Shown piece by piece: positions 27,032 to 34,553 of a DNA stretch of 64,000 nucleotides. Under the pieces are notes generated by a model that worked only from the letters and a program-made list of their open reading frames with translations, searched no databases and had not been told where the DNA came from. Every line of letters begins with the position of its first letter. The first letter of the stretch is position 1. A program made the translations under genes and the position numbers. Location: NCBI GenBank assembly GCA_002389645.1, contig DGQE01000015.1:1-64000 (forward strand), given 5' to 3'. Origin of the DNA: Flavobacteriales bacterium UBA4422. GTDB taxonomy: Bacteria > Bacteroidota > Bacteroidia > Flavobacteriales_G > Salibacteraceae.

Positions 27032-27847
27032 ATGAGAACTCTTGTTCTGACAGCTATTCTTTCTGTTTTCTTCTTATGCCATGTGATGGCGCAAAAGTCA
27101 GGTCAAACAGATTTCGAAATTGGCGTGAGTGGAGGCGTTTCATGGTATAATGGAGACCTCAACCCTTATGGCCATTTTAGCAAAGACTATTGGCATGAAT
27201 CCTTTGGTGTGAGCCTCAGAAGAAATCTCAATCAACGATTTGCGGTGAGAGGACAAATCAACATAGGTCAAATATCAGCGGATGATGTGTTATCGTCTTC
27301 CCAGTTCCAATCCAATCGTAATCTAAATTTCACTTCTCCGCTCTATGAATTTGCATCTACTCTCGAGTTCAACTTTCTTCCATTCGATGCACTGATAAAT
27401 AAAAAAAGGTTTAGCCCTTACTCTTTTATTGGAATTGCTGGTTTCTACTTCAACCCTAGCACTATAATTGAAGGCAGTGTCTATGAGCTACAGCCTTTAG
27501 CTACTGAGGGTGAATCATACTTGCGTTATGGCATTTCCATTCCATTTGGCTTCGGTTTTAAGCTTGCTTTAACAGACCGAATTATAGTAAGTACAGATTG
27601 GGGATTGAGAAAAACATTTACTGATTACCTAGATGATGTGAGTAGCTTATACCCCAATCAAGCTTATATCGATGGTCTATCTCAAGACATATCAGATCGT
27701 AGTCTAGTGCAGTCTGGACCAGATGGAACTAACTGGGGCACACAAAGAGGAAATTCAGTGACAAAAGACTATTACACCTATGCTTTAGTCACTTTAGCAG
27801 TGCGGCTTGGACCGAAGAAAGGATCATGCAAGCATCTTAGGATTTGA
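27032..27847 (+). CDS. PorG-like (DUF6089) outer-membrane protein, copy 2
   Basis: The 271-residue protein begins with signal peptide MRTLVLTAILSVFFLCHVMA and has a barrel with the same landmarks as copy 1: FEIGVSGGVSWYNGDLN near the start and TFTDYLDDVSSLYPN late. The frame is open from 27008 (TTG), but the ATG at 27032 gives a clean signal peptide and lies after the -7 box. The two copies differ widely in sequence, so the duplication is old. Both probably sit in the outer membrane with the T9SS; separate roles cannot be told apart here. Confidence 0.75.
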   Translation: MRTLVLTAILSVFFLCHVMAQKSGQTDFEIGVSGGVSWYNGDLNPYGHFSKDYWHESFGVSLRRNLNQRFAVRGQINIGQISADDVLSSSQFQSNRNLNFTSPLYEFASTLEFNFLPFDALINKKRFSPYSFIGIAGFYFNPSTIIEGSVYELQPLATEGESYLRYGISIPFGFGFKLALTDRIIVSTDWGLRKTFTDYLDDVSSLYPNQAYIDGLSQDISDRSLVQSGPDGTNWGTQRGNSVTKDYYTYALVTLAVRLGPKKGSCKHLRI

Positions 27848-27867
27848 GTATCTTCGCGGCTTAAATT

Positions 27868-27896
27868 GTCTCATCTTATCGTGAGGCATTTTTTTT
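27868..27896 (+). terminator. Possible weak terminator before uppS
   Basis: A 6-bp stem (GTCTCA 27868-27873 with TGAGGC 27882-27887, one G-U pair) and an 8-nt loop are followed by eight T residues. It would separate the porG-like pair from uppS-bamA, or attenuate read-through. The stem is short, so confidence is modest. Confidence 0.4.
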
Positions 27897-27903
27897 AGAT
27901 CCA

Positions 27904-28647
27904 ATGGAACTCGAAAAACAACTAATTAAAGACGCCATACCGAAACACATAGCCATTATTATGGATGGTAATGGGCGTTGGGCAAAAGAAAAAGGAAAGC
28001 CGAGAATATTTGGTCACCGAAACGCACTTCAAGCTGTTCAAGACACGACAGAAACTGCGGCCAGAATTGGAGTAAAGCACGTTACACTTTATGCTTTTTC
28101 CACAGAAAATTGGAAACGTCCTCAAAGAGAGATAAATGCGCTCATGGAGCTGTTGGTGAACACCATCAACAAAGAAATTAAGAATCTTCAAAAGAATAAG
28201 ATTAAGCTTTCTGCAATTGGAGACTTAAAGTCGCTTCCACCAGCTACCCAGCGCGAGCTAGCTAAAGCAATCGAAGCAACAAAAAACAACACCCAATTGG
28301 AAGTAATTTTAGCGTTAAGCTACAGCTCTAAGTGGGAAATCACTCAAGGGATAAAACAATTGTGTGAAGATGTTAAAAAGGGTGAAGTAGAGCCCGATAC
28401 AATAAATGAGGACACCGTCAGTTCATATCTTGCGACTCGCAATATTCCAGACCCTGAATTAATGATAAGAACAAGTGGCGAAATGAGAATTAGTAATTTC
28501 CTTTTATGGCAATTGGCTTATGCAGAATTAATTTTTTCGCCTAAATTATGGCCTGACTTCAGAGGTGACGACCTCATTCAATGTGTGATAGACTACCAAA
28601 AAAGAGAGCGCAGATTTGGTATGACCAGCGAACAAGTTAAGGCATAA
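27904..28647 (+). CDS. uppS: Isoprenyl transferase (undecaprenyl diphosphate synthase)
   Basis: UppS extends farnesyl diphosphate in cis to undecaprenyl diphosphate, the lipid carrier for peptidoglycan and surface glycans. The 247-residue protein shows the start motif IAIIMDGNGRWAKEKGKPR (catalytic Asp, about residue 20), FGHRNALQAV, YAFSTENWKRP, and the C-terminal PDPELMIRTSGEMRISNFLLWQ and FSPKLWPDF. Length is typical. bamA starts 7 nt after its stop. Confidence 0.96.
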   Translation: MELEKQLIKDAIPKHIAIIMDGNGRWAKEKGKPRIFGHRNALQAVQDTTETAARIGVKHVTLYAFSTENWKRPQREINALMELLVNTINKEIKNLQKNKIKLSAIGDLKSLPPATQRELAKAIEATKNNTQLEVILALSYSSKWEITQGIKQLCEDVKKGEVEPDTINEDTVSSYLATRNIPDPELMIRTSGEMRISNFLLWQLAYAELIFSPKLWPDFRGDDLIQCVIDYQKRERRFGMTSEQVKA

Positions 28648-28654
28648 GGTTTTC

Positions 28655-31345
28655 ATGAGTAAGTCAGTTTCGGCAATTTTCTCTGCACTTTTCATTCTAT
28701 TGGCATTGACCTCTGTAGCACAAGTGCGCATTGGCTCGTCTTCTTCATTTTCTTATAGCTCACCAAAAACATATGAAATTGGCGGCATAACTGTTGAGGG
28801 AGCGGATAATCTAGATGAAGGAGCCATTAGACTATTGTCAGGATTAAATGTTGGAGATAAAATTGACATTCCTGGTGAAGAAACTTCAGAGGCGCTGAAT
28901 AAACTTTGGAAGCAAGACTTATTCAGTGATGTTCAATTGCTTTCTCAGCGAATTGAGGGTAAAAAGATATTCCTAGTTATTAAAGTCAGTGAAAGGTCGA
29001 GATTATCAAGATTTAAGTTCATAGGCGTTTCAAAATCTGAAGCAGATGATCTGCGCGAAAGAATTAATTTATACAAGGAGAAAATAGTAACCGACAACCT
29101 TGTTATTTCGACTCAAAGTGAAGTCTACACATTTTATGAAGACAAAGGTTTTCGCTCTGCAGAGGTAAATGTAACCCAAGAGGCTGATAGTCTATTCAGA
29201 AATCATGTGATGTTGACGATTCAAGTTGACAAGCATAAAAAAGTTAAGATCAACAACATCAACGTTACGGGTAACACTCACTTTAGCGACTCTAAGGTTC
29301 GTGGAACCTTTAAAGAAACTAAAGAGAAAAGCTATTTCAAGCCATTTCTTGACCTTGACACGTTGAGTAGAAATATTATCAGAAATATATTCGGAGATAT
29401 TCGATCGATACCAAATCACGCTTTAAAGTACGTTCAGAACCACATCAAACTCAGGATTTTCAAATCTTCCAAATTCCTTCAAGAGAATTTTGAAGCAGAT
29501 AAAGAAATGCTCATCGCTAAATACAATCAAAAGGGTTTTCGTGATGCGCGTATAATGAGAGACTCAATCTATGACGATGGCACAAGCAGGATTAGTATTG
29601 ATCTTGAACTATCAGAGGGGAACAGATACTACTTCAGAGATATCAAATGGATTGGAAACACCAAGTATTCATCCGATATTTTGACGAAAGCTTTGGGCAT
29701 TAAAAAAGGAGATGTCTACGACCCTATTAAATTAGAAGCCCGTTTGTATATGGATCAAAATGGAGGTGATGTCACTTCCTTGTATATGGACAATGGCTAC
29801 CTTTTCTTTCAGCTTGATCCTCAAGAAATTTTAGTTGGAAAAGACTCTATTGACCTAGAGATTAGAATGTATGAGGGACAGCAGGCGAGAATTAACAAGG
29901 TTACTGTAACAGGAAACACCAAAACAAATGACTATGTAGTTCTGCGGGAGCTTCGCACAAGACCCGGCCAGTTATTCAGTCGTGCAGACATCATCCGATC
30001 GCAACGAGAACTTTCAGTTTTAGGATTTTTTGATGCTGAGAACATGAATGTCATTCCAACTCCAGACCCTTCAACGGGCACTGTTGATATTGAATACGTT
30101 GTTCAAGAAAAGCCCAATGACCAATTGACGCTGCAAGGAGGCTACGGACAAGGAATTTTGATTGCCACAGTTGGAGTTCAATTTAATAATTTCTCGTCTA
30201 AAAATATTTTCAAACCAAGAGAATGGAACGGACCACTTCCTTCTGGTGACGGTCAGAAATTTGGCATTCAATTCAATACAAATGGGCCAGCTTACCAAGC
30301 ATTCAATGTCTCTTTCACAGAGCCTTGGTTGGGTGGAAAAAAGCCAACCAGCTTAACTTTATCCGCATTCTACTCCTTCTTCTCAAACGGAGCCAACAAA
30401 AGAGCTCCAACATTATCTGACAGCTTGACAAAAGAGTTTTGGGGAATTGATAAGCCTTTGTATGTCTTCAATGTTAATAGAGGTTTCTTCGAACGAAGAG
30501 GAATTGCAGCTCAGATAGGAAGCAGATTGAAATGGCCAGATGATTATTTCACCGCATTTATAGAATTGAGCGCTCAGCAATACACGCTCCAAAATCAACA
30601 GCAGTTTATTTTTCAAACTGGACAAGCATTCAACCTTTATGCTAAGTTCAATATTTCAAGAAGTTCTATTGACCAAGCCATCTTTCCAACCATGGGATCT
30701 GAACTGACTTTGTCAGGTCAATTCACCCCGCCTTACAGTTTCTTTAACGATAAAGACTATTCAGATCTCAGTGCTGCAGAGCGTTTCAAGTGGTTAGAAT
30801 ACCACAAATGGAAGTTCACCGGAGCATTGTACAACAAGATTTTTGACAAGTTTGTCCTTTACACAAGGGTTGGTTTTGGAGCCCTCGGATTGTATAATAG
30901 GCAGGTTGGAATGGTGCCATTTGAGCGATTTTACTTGGGTGGAGATCCATTCTCTAGTGCTGTGAACCAGCTTGACTCTCGAGAAATCATTTCTTTAAGA
31001 GGGTACGCTGGGGCAAACTTATCGCCAACTATTGGCGCTACTTTGATTAACAAATACACGGCAGAATTGCGCTATCCATTCTCTTTAAATCCAAGCGCAA
31101 CAATTTATGGCCTCGGATTTGTAGAAGCAGGAAATAGTTGGGAAACTTTCGAAGGCTTTAATCCCTTTGATGTTTACAAATCTGCAGGACTAGGAGTTCG
31201 GATTTTCTTACCGATGTTCGGACTGCTTGGTGTTGATTGGGGATATCGATTGGATGACGTAGAAGGCCGAGTTGGATTCCCACAATTTGACCCTCAGAAG
31301 TCAAGATTTCACTTTACACTGGGGATGAATTTTGGAGACTTATAA
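28655..31345 (+). CDS. bamA: Outer-membrane protein assembly factor BamA
   Basis: BamA is the central Omp85 protein that folds barrels into the outer membrane. The 896-residue protein has a signal peptide (through SVAQ, about residue 23) and POTRA repeats across about 38-480 (for example YEIGGITVEGADNLDEGAI, KINNINVTGNTHFSDSKV, RDIKWIGNTKYSSDI, INKVTVTGNTKTNDYV). The barrel runs to residue 896, with RGYAGANLSPTIGA in the lid-lock region. It is larger than Escherichia coli BamA, as usual in Bacteroidota. It is co-transcribed with uppS and two Skp-type chaperones. Confidence 0.95.
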   Translation: MSKSVSAIFSALFILLALTSVAQVRIGSSSSFSYSSPKTYEIGGITVEGADNLDEGAIRLLSGLNVGDKIDIPGEETSEALNKLWKQDLFSDVQLLSQRIEGKKIFLVIKVSERSRLSRFKFIGVSKSEADDLRERINLYKEKIVTDNLVISTQSEVYTFYEDKGFRSAEVNVTQEADSLFRNHVMLTIQVDKHKKVKINNINVTGNTHFSDSKVRGTFKETKEKSYFKPFLDLDTLSRNIIRNIFGDIRSIPNHALKYVQNHIKLRIFKSSKFLQENFEADKEMLIAKYNQKGFRDARIMRDSIYDDGTSRISIDLELSEGNRYYFRDIKWIGNTKYSSDILTKALGIKKGDVYDPIKLEARLYMDQNGGDVTSLYMDNGYLFFQLDPQEILVGKDSIDLEIRMYEGQQARINKVTVTGNTKTNDYVVLRELRTRPGQLFSRADIIRSQRELSVLGFFDAENMNVIPTPDPSTGTVDIEYVVQEKPNDQLTLQGGYGQGILIATVGVQFNNFSSKNIFKPREWNGPLPSGDGQKFGIQFNTNGPAYQAFNVSFTEPWLGGKKPTSLTLSAFYSFFSNGANKRAPTLSDSLTKEFWGIDKPLYVFNVNRGFFERRGIAAQIGSRLKWPDDYFTAFIELSAQQYTLQNQQQFIFQTGQAFNLYAKFNISRSSIDQAIFPTMGSELTLSGQFTPPYSFFNDKDYSDLSAAERFKWLEYHKWKFTGALYNKIFDKFVLYTRVGFGALGLYNRQVGMVPFERFYLGGDPFSSAVNQLDSREIISLRGYAGANLSPTIGATLINKYTAELRYPFSLNPSATIYGLGFVEAGNSWETFEGFNPFDVYKSAGLGVRIFLPMFGLLGVDWGYRLDDVEGRVGFPQFDPQKSRFHFTLGMNFGDL

Positions 31346-31355
31346 AACGAATATT

Positions 31356-31886
31356 ATGAAATCGAAAATACTTTTATTGTTAATCATATCCGCATTTGCG
31401 AGCACCAGTATGATGGCTCAGCGCTACGCATTTATTGACACAGACTTCATTCTTGAGCAAATTCCAGCTTATCAGGAGGCTCAAGCTGAGATAGATGCTC
31501 AAGCTGAGAAGTGGCAAAAACAAATTCAAGCTCGGTATGATGAAATTGAAAAAATGTATACCGCTTATAAAGCTGAACAAGTGCTTCTAACACCTGATAT
31601 GAAAAAGGTTAAAGAGCAAGAAATCATTCAAAAAGAAAAAGATGCAAAGGACTTTCAGAAACAAAAGTTTGGTGTTGAAGGAGACCTCTTCAAGTTGCGC
31701 CAAGAACTTATAAAACCCATACAAGAATCCGTGTTTGAAGCAGTTCAAAAAATGGCAGAGCAAAAGAGCTATGCTGTTATTTTCGATAAAGCCGCTACAA
31801 GCTCAGCAATCATTTACGCAAACCCTAAATATGATCAAAGCGAAGAAATTCTTCAACGTTTAGGTTTTACGGGTGATTCTGAATAA
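31356..31886 (+). CDS. OmpH/Skp-family periplasmic chaperone, copy 1
   Basis: The 176-residue protein begins with signal peptide MKSKILLLLIISAFASTSMMA and then the family opening QRYAFIDTDFILEQIPAYQEA. A long charged coiled coil follows (about 40-125) and a closing beta strand motif (YAVIFDKAATSSAIIYANPKYD). Skp holds unfolded barrel proteins on their way to BamA. The frame is open from 31332 inside bamA, but the ATG at 31356, 10 nt after the bamA stop, starts the signal peptide. Confidence 0.9.
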   Translation: MKSKILLLLIISAFASTSMMAQRYAFIDTDFILEQIPAYQEAQAEIDAQAEKWQKQIQARYDEIEKMYTAYKAEQVLLTPDMKKVKEQEIIQKEKDAKDFQKQKFGVEGDLFKLRQELIKPIQESVFEAVQKMAEQKSYAVIFDKAATSSAIIYANPKYDQSEEILQRLGFTGDSE

Positions 31887-31923
31887 TTAATACTGTTTAT
31901 TTGCACTTTAAATTCATTTAATC

Positions 31924-32436
31924 ATGAAATATATACTACTTACCATCGCCAGTTTGGCAATTTTCACATCGTCATTATCTGCTCAAACAAAAACAAAGTT
32001 TGGTCATATTGACTCTCAAGCTCTCTTAGAAGCAATGCCCGAGAAAGCTGCTGCTGATAAAAAATTAGAAGAATTTGCTGCAACCCTGGAAAAGCAGTTA
32101 GGAGCAATGTCCACAGAGTGGGAAGGAAAAGTTCAAGACTACAGAGCAAACGAAGCGGTTATGTCTGATATCATTGCTCAAACTAAAGCAGAAGAAATTC
32201 AAAACTTAGAACAACGTATTCAAGCATTCCAACAAAATGCACAGCAGCGTTTAGCTAAAGAAGAGGGTACTGTTTATCAGCCTATTTTGGATAAAGCAAA
32301 AGCTTCAATCGAAAAGGTTGCTGAAGAAAATGGTTATTCTTATGTTTTTGACACCAGCTCAGGGTCACTTTTATATCAGCCTGAGTCAGACGATATTCTA
32401 CCTCTGGTAAAAACAGATTTAGGAATCACACAGTAA
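31924..32436 (+). CDS. OmpH/Skp-family periplasmic chaperone, copy 2
   Basis: The 170-residue protein has a signal peptide (through LSAQ, about residue 21), then TKFGHIDSQALLEAMPEKAA, a coiled coil (about 45-125) and SYVFDTSSGSLLYQPESDDI. It is a paralogue of the preceding gene. Tandem Skp genes behind bamA are usual in this phylum. The 37-nt gap contains TTTGCAC preceded by an imperfect TAnn, a possible internal promoter. A strong terminator follows the stop. Confidence 0.9.
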   Translation: MKYILLTIASLAIFTSSLSAQTKTKFGHIDSQALLEAMPEKAAADKKLEEFAATLEKQLGAMSTEWEGKVQDYRANEAVMSDIIAQTKAEEIQNLEQRIQAFQQNAQQRLAKEEGTVYQPILDKAKASIEKVAEENGYSYVFDTSSGSLLYQPESDDILPLVKTDLGITQ

Positions 32437-32439
32437 TTT

Positions 32440-32467
32440 TAAATCCCGATTCTATCGGGATTTTTTA
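32440..32467 (+). terminator. Intrinsic terminator after the bamA-skp-skp unit
   Basis: A perfect 9-bp stem (AATCCCGAT 32442-32450 with ATCGGGATT 32454-32462) with a TCT loop runs directly into a T-rich tract. It begins 4 nt after the second skp stop and separates that unit from murI. Confidence 0.9.
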
Positions 32468-32482
32468 TTTCTACTTGTTTCA

Positions 32483-33268
32483 GTGAAAAACGATCAACCT
32501 ATAGGAGTATTTGATTCTGGAGTCGGTGGGTTATCGATTTGGAAAGAAATTCATCAATTACTACCGAATGAGGCTAGTATCTATCTCGCTGATTCGCTGA
32601 ATGCACCATACGGAGCTAAGGACAAACAAGTGATAATCGATCTCAGCATTAAGAATACTGAGATTCTAATTTCGAGAGGATGCAAGCTCATTGTAATCGC
32701 ATGCAATACAGCTACCACCAATGCCATTTCATACTTAAGATCGCACTATAATGTTCCGTTCATAGGAATAGAGCCAGCGACCAAACCAGCGGCAATTGCA
32801 ACGAACACAAAAAAAATAGGAATTCTAGCAACTAAAGGGACACTCGTAAGTGAGCTTTTCATCAATACTTCTGCTAAATATCGTGGTGGTGTTGAAATTA
32901 TCGAAACAATAGGAGAAGGATTAGTGCCAATTATCGAATCAGGAAACCTATCAGATGCCAATGAACTTCTTAAGAAGTATCTGACCCCAATGATCGATGC
33001 AGGGGTTGACAATATTGTACTTGGGTGTTCTCACTACCCATTTCTACAAGAGCAAATCAAAAAGATAGTTCCAGCTAATATTACCATAATTGACTCAGGT
33101 GCAGCAGTGGCGAGACAAACGAAAAACACATTAGAATCTTTGGAGCTTACCACTTCTGGCCATTCTCCAAAAATTGAATTCTTCACCAACTCAAAAATTG
33201 AGGTGCTAGATTTATTCCTGGAAAGAATTGGCGTTGAAAATTACGAATCTTCTTATCTAAAGTTTTAG
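32483..33268 (+). CDS. murI: Glutamate racemase
   Basis: MurI makes D-glutamate for peptidoglycan. The 261-residue protein shows the N-terminal FDSGVGGLS (Asp11), the two catalytic cysteines in VIACNTATTN (Cys74) and VLGCSHYPFL (Cys182), and ADSLNAPYGAK. The start is GTG, about 15 nt after the upstream terminator, so it may depend on read-through or on a promoter overlapping the terminator. Its stop lies 7 nt from the convergent carbonic anhydrase gene. Confidence 0.95.
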   Translation: MKNDQPIGVFDSGVGGLSIWKEIHQLLPNEASIYLADSLNAPYGAKDKQVIIDLSIKNTEILISRGCKLIVIACNTATTNAISYLRSHYNVPFIGIEPATKPAAIATNTKKIGILATKGTLVSELFINTSAKYRGGVEIIETIGEGLVPIIESGNLSDANELLKKYLTPMIDAGVDNIVLGCSHYPFLQEQIKKIVPANITIIDSGAAVARQTKNTLESLELTTSGHSPKIEFFTNSKIEVLDLFLERIGVENYESSYLKF

Positions 33269-33275
33269 CTGGATT

Positions 33276-33788
33276 TTACCTAAACCAGCTGGAATACTTC
33301 ACGTAGTTTCCTGCGATACGAGCTATTTCTCCGTCAATCATATCTTGAGAAACTTTCTTGATAAATTTCGCAGGAACCCCAGCATATAAACTACCAGCTT
33401 TAACAACAGTACCTTCAAGTACAACTGCTCCTGCAGCAATTATAGAATTCGATTCAATCACAACATTATCCATTACAATTGCGCCCATCCCTATCAGAAC
33501 ATCATCGTGCACTTCACAACCATGAACTAATGCATTGTGTCCTATTGAAACATTATTTCCTAACACCACCTTTGTCTTTTCGTAAGTAGCATGAATTACC
33601 GCTCCATCCTGAACATTAACCCTATTCCCCATGCGAATGCTATTTACGTCACCCCTAACTACCGAATTGAACCAAAACGAACACTCATCTCCGCAAACCA
33701 CGTCTCCAACAAGTGTAGCATTTGGTGCTATAAAACAATCATTTCCAAACTGAGGTGACACTCCCATCACCGGTAAAATAGTAGCCAT
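33276..33788 (-). CDS. Gamma-class carbonic anhydrase-like protein
   Basis: The 170-residue protein is a left-handed beta-helix built of hexapeptide repeats (for example NVSIGHNALVHGCEVHDDVL, IGMGAIVMDNVVIE). The three zinc-ligand histidines are in place (His66, His84, His89), as is the trimer-core Arg/Asp pattern (SVVRGDVNSIRMG). YrdA/CaiE-type members may hydrate CO2 or be inactive homologues. It is a single-gene unit, convergent with murI and divergent from nfu. Confidence 0.88.
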   Translation of the reverse strand: MATILPVMGVSPQFGNDCFIAPNATLVGDVVCGDECSFWFNSVVRGDVNSIRMGNRVNVQDGAVIHATYEKTKVVLGNNVSIGHNALVHGCEVHDDVLIGMGAIVMDNVVIESNSIIAAGAVVLEGTVVKAGSLYAGVPAKFIKKVSQDMIDGEIARIAGNYVKYSSWFR

Positions 33789-33832
33789 AGTTAGTTCTTT
33801 AGAACAAAGCTAACTTAAGGCTGTTTGAATCC

Positions 33833-33840
33833 TACATTTG
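33833..33840 (+). promoter_or_regulatory. Bacteroidota -7 box upstream of nfu
   Basis: TACATTTG followed by CA fits TAnnTTTG and lies 13 nt before the ATG at 33854, in the divergent gap between the carbonic anhydrase gene and the NifU-type gene. A short leader of under 10 nt is expected. Confidence 0.5.
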
Positions 33841-33853
33841 CATCAACAATTGA

Positions 33854-34471
33854 ATGATGAGCGAAAAAAAATTACCCTATATGATTTATGCTGAGGTTAC
33901 TCCAAACCCAGCTACTATGAAGTTTGTTTCGAACCATATTTTAGCTCAAAATGGCTCTATTTATGAATTCAATTCTGAAGATGAGACTAAGTTAGCTCCT
34001 TTTGCTCAAAGGCTTTTTAGTTTTCCTTTTGTGAGCAAAGTATTCATTACCCAGAACTTTATCACCCTCACCAAAATTGATGGCTTAGAGTGGGATGATG
34101 TAATGCTTGAGTTGAGAGAATATATAAGCAACTACCTCAACTCTGGAAACGACCTTTTCTTAGAAGGAGTTGACGCAAAAGAAGATGATAATGCTGAAAC
34201 TTCAGCTACTGGAATAACGGATCATTCAAAGGCAAGCACACCTATTGAAGAGCGCATAGTAGAATTGCTAGACGAGTACATTCGCCCTGCGGTTGAAGGG
34301 GATGGAGGTGCTATTCACTTTAAATCGTTTGAAGAAGGAAAGTTAAACGTTGTACTCAAAGGCGCTTGCTCTGGGTGTCCGTCAAGCAGTGTTACATTAA
34401 AAGCTGGCATCAAAGCCTTGTTTGATCGAATGCTTCCTGAAGTAAAGGAAGTTGTTGCTGAAGAACTCTGA
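33854..34471 (+). CDS. NfuA-type iron-sulfur cluster carrier
   Basis: The 205-residue protein combines an N-terminal Nfu_N domain (about 8-100: AEVTPNPATMKFVSNHIL ... FPFVSKVFITQNFITLTK), an acidic linker, and a C-terminal NifU domain (about 130-205). The cluster-binding CxxC lies in KGACSGCPSSSVTLK (Cys172, Cys175). It should carry and deliver 4Fe-4S clusters to target enzymes. ATG ATG occurs at the start; either codon could initiate. It is transcribed alone, since the following gene has its own upstream elements. Confidence 0.92.
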   Translation: MMSEKKLPYMIYAEVTPNPATMKFVSNHILAQNGSIYEFNSEDETKLAPFAQRLFSFPFVSKVFITQNFITLTKIDGLEWDDVMLELREYISNYLNSGNDLFLEGVDAKEDDNAETSATGITDHSKASTPIEERIVELLDEYIRPAVEGDGGAIHFKSFEEGKLNVVLKGACSGCPSSSVTLKAGIKALFDRMLPEVKEVVAEEL

Positions 34472-34530
34472 TAGCATTCCTCGTCATATTCTAATTTATC
34501 CTTTTTATTCTCAATTGAAATCACCAATTT

Positions 34531-34544
34531 GCAGGTAAACCTGC
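34531..34544. promoter_or_regulatory. Inverted repeat overlapping the presumed start region of the 34554 gene
   Basis: GCAGGT-AA-ACCTGC, a perfect 6-bp inverted repeat, directly follows a TTTGC element and lies 9 nt before the TTG start. It could be an operator or a small 5' hairpin; nothing in the sequence decides between them. Confidence 0.35.
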
Positions 34545-34553
34545 AATGATCAG

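Noticed and set aside
33267..33290. Hairpin AGCTGG...CCAGCT at the murI/carbonic anhydrase junction as a terminator
   Set aside because: Only 6 bp with a 12-nt loop, and no T-tract follows on either strand.
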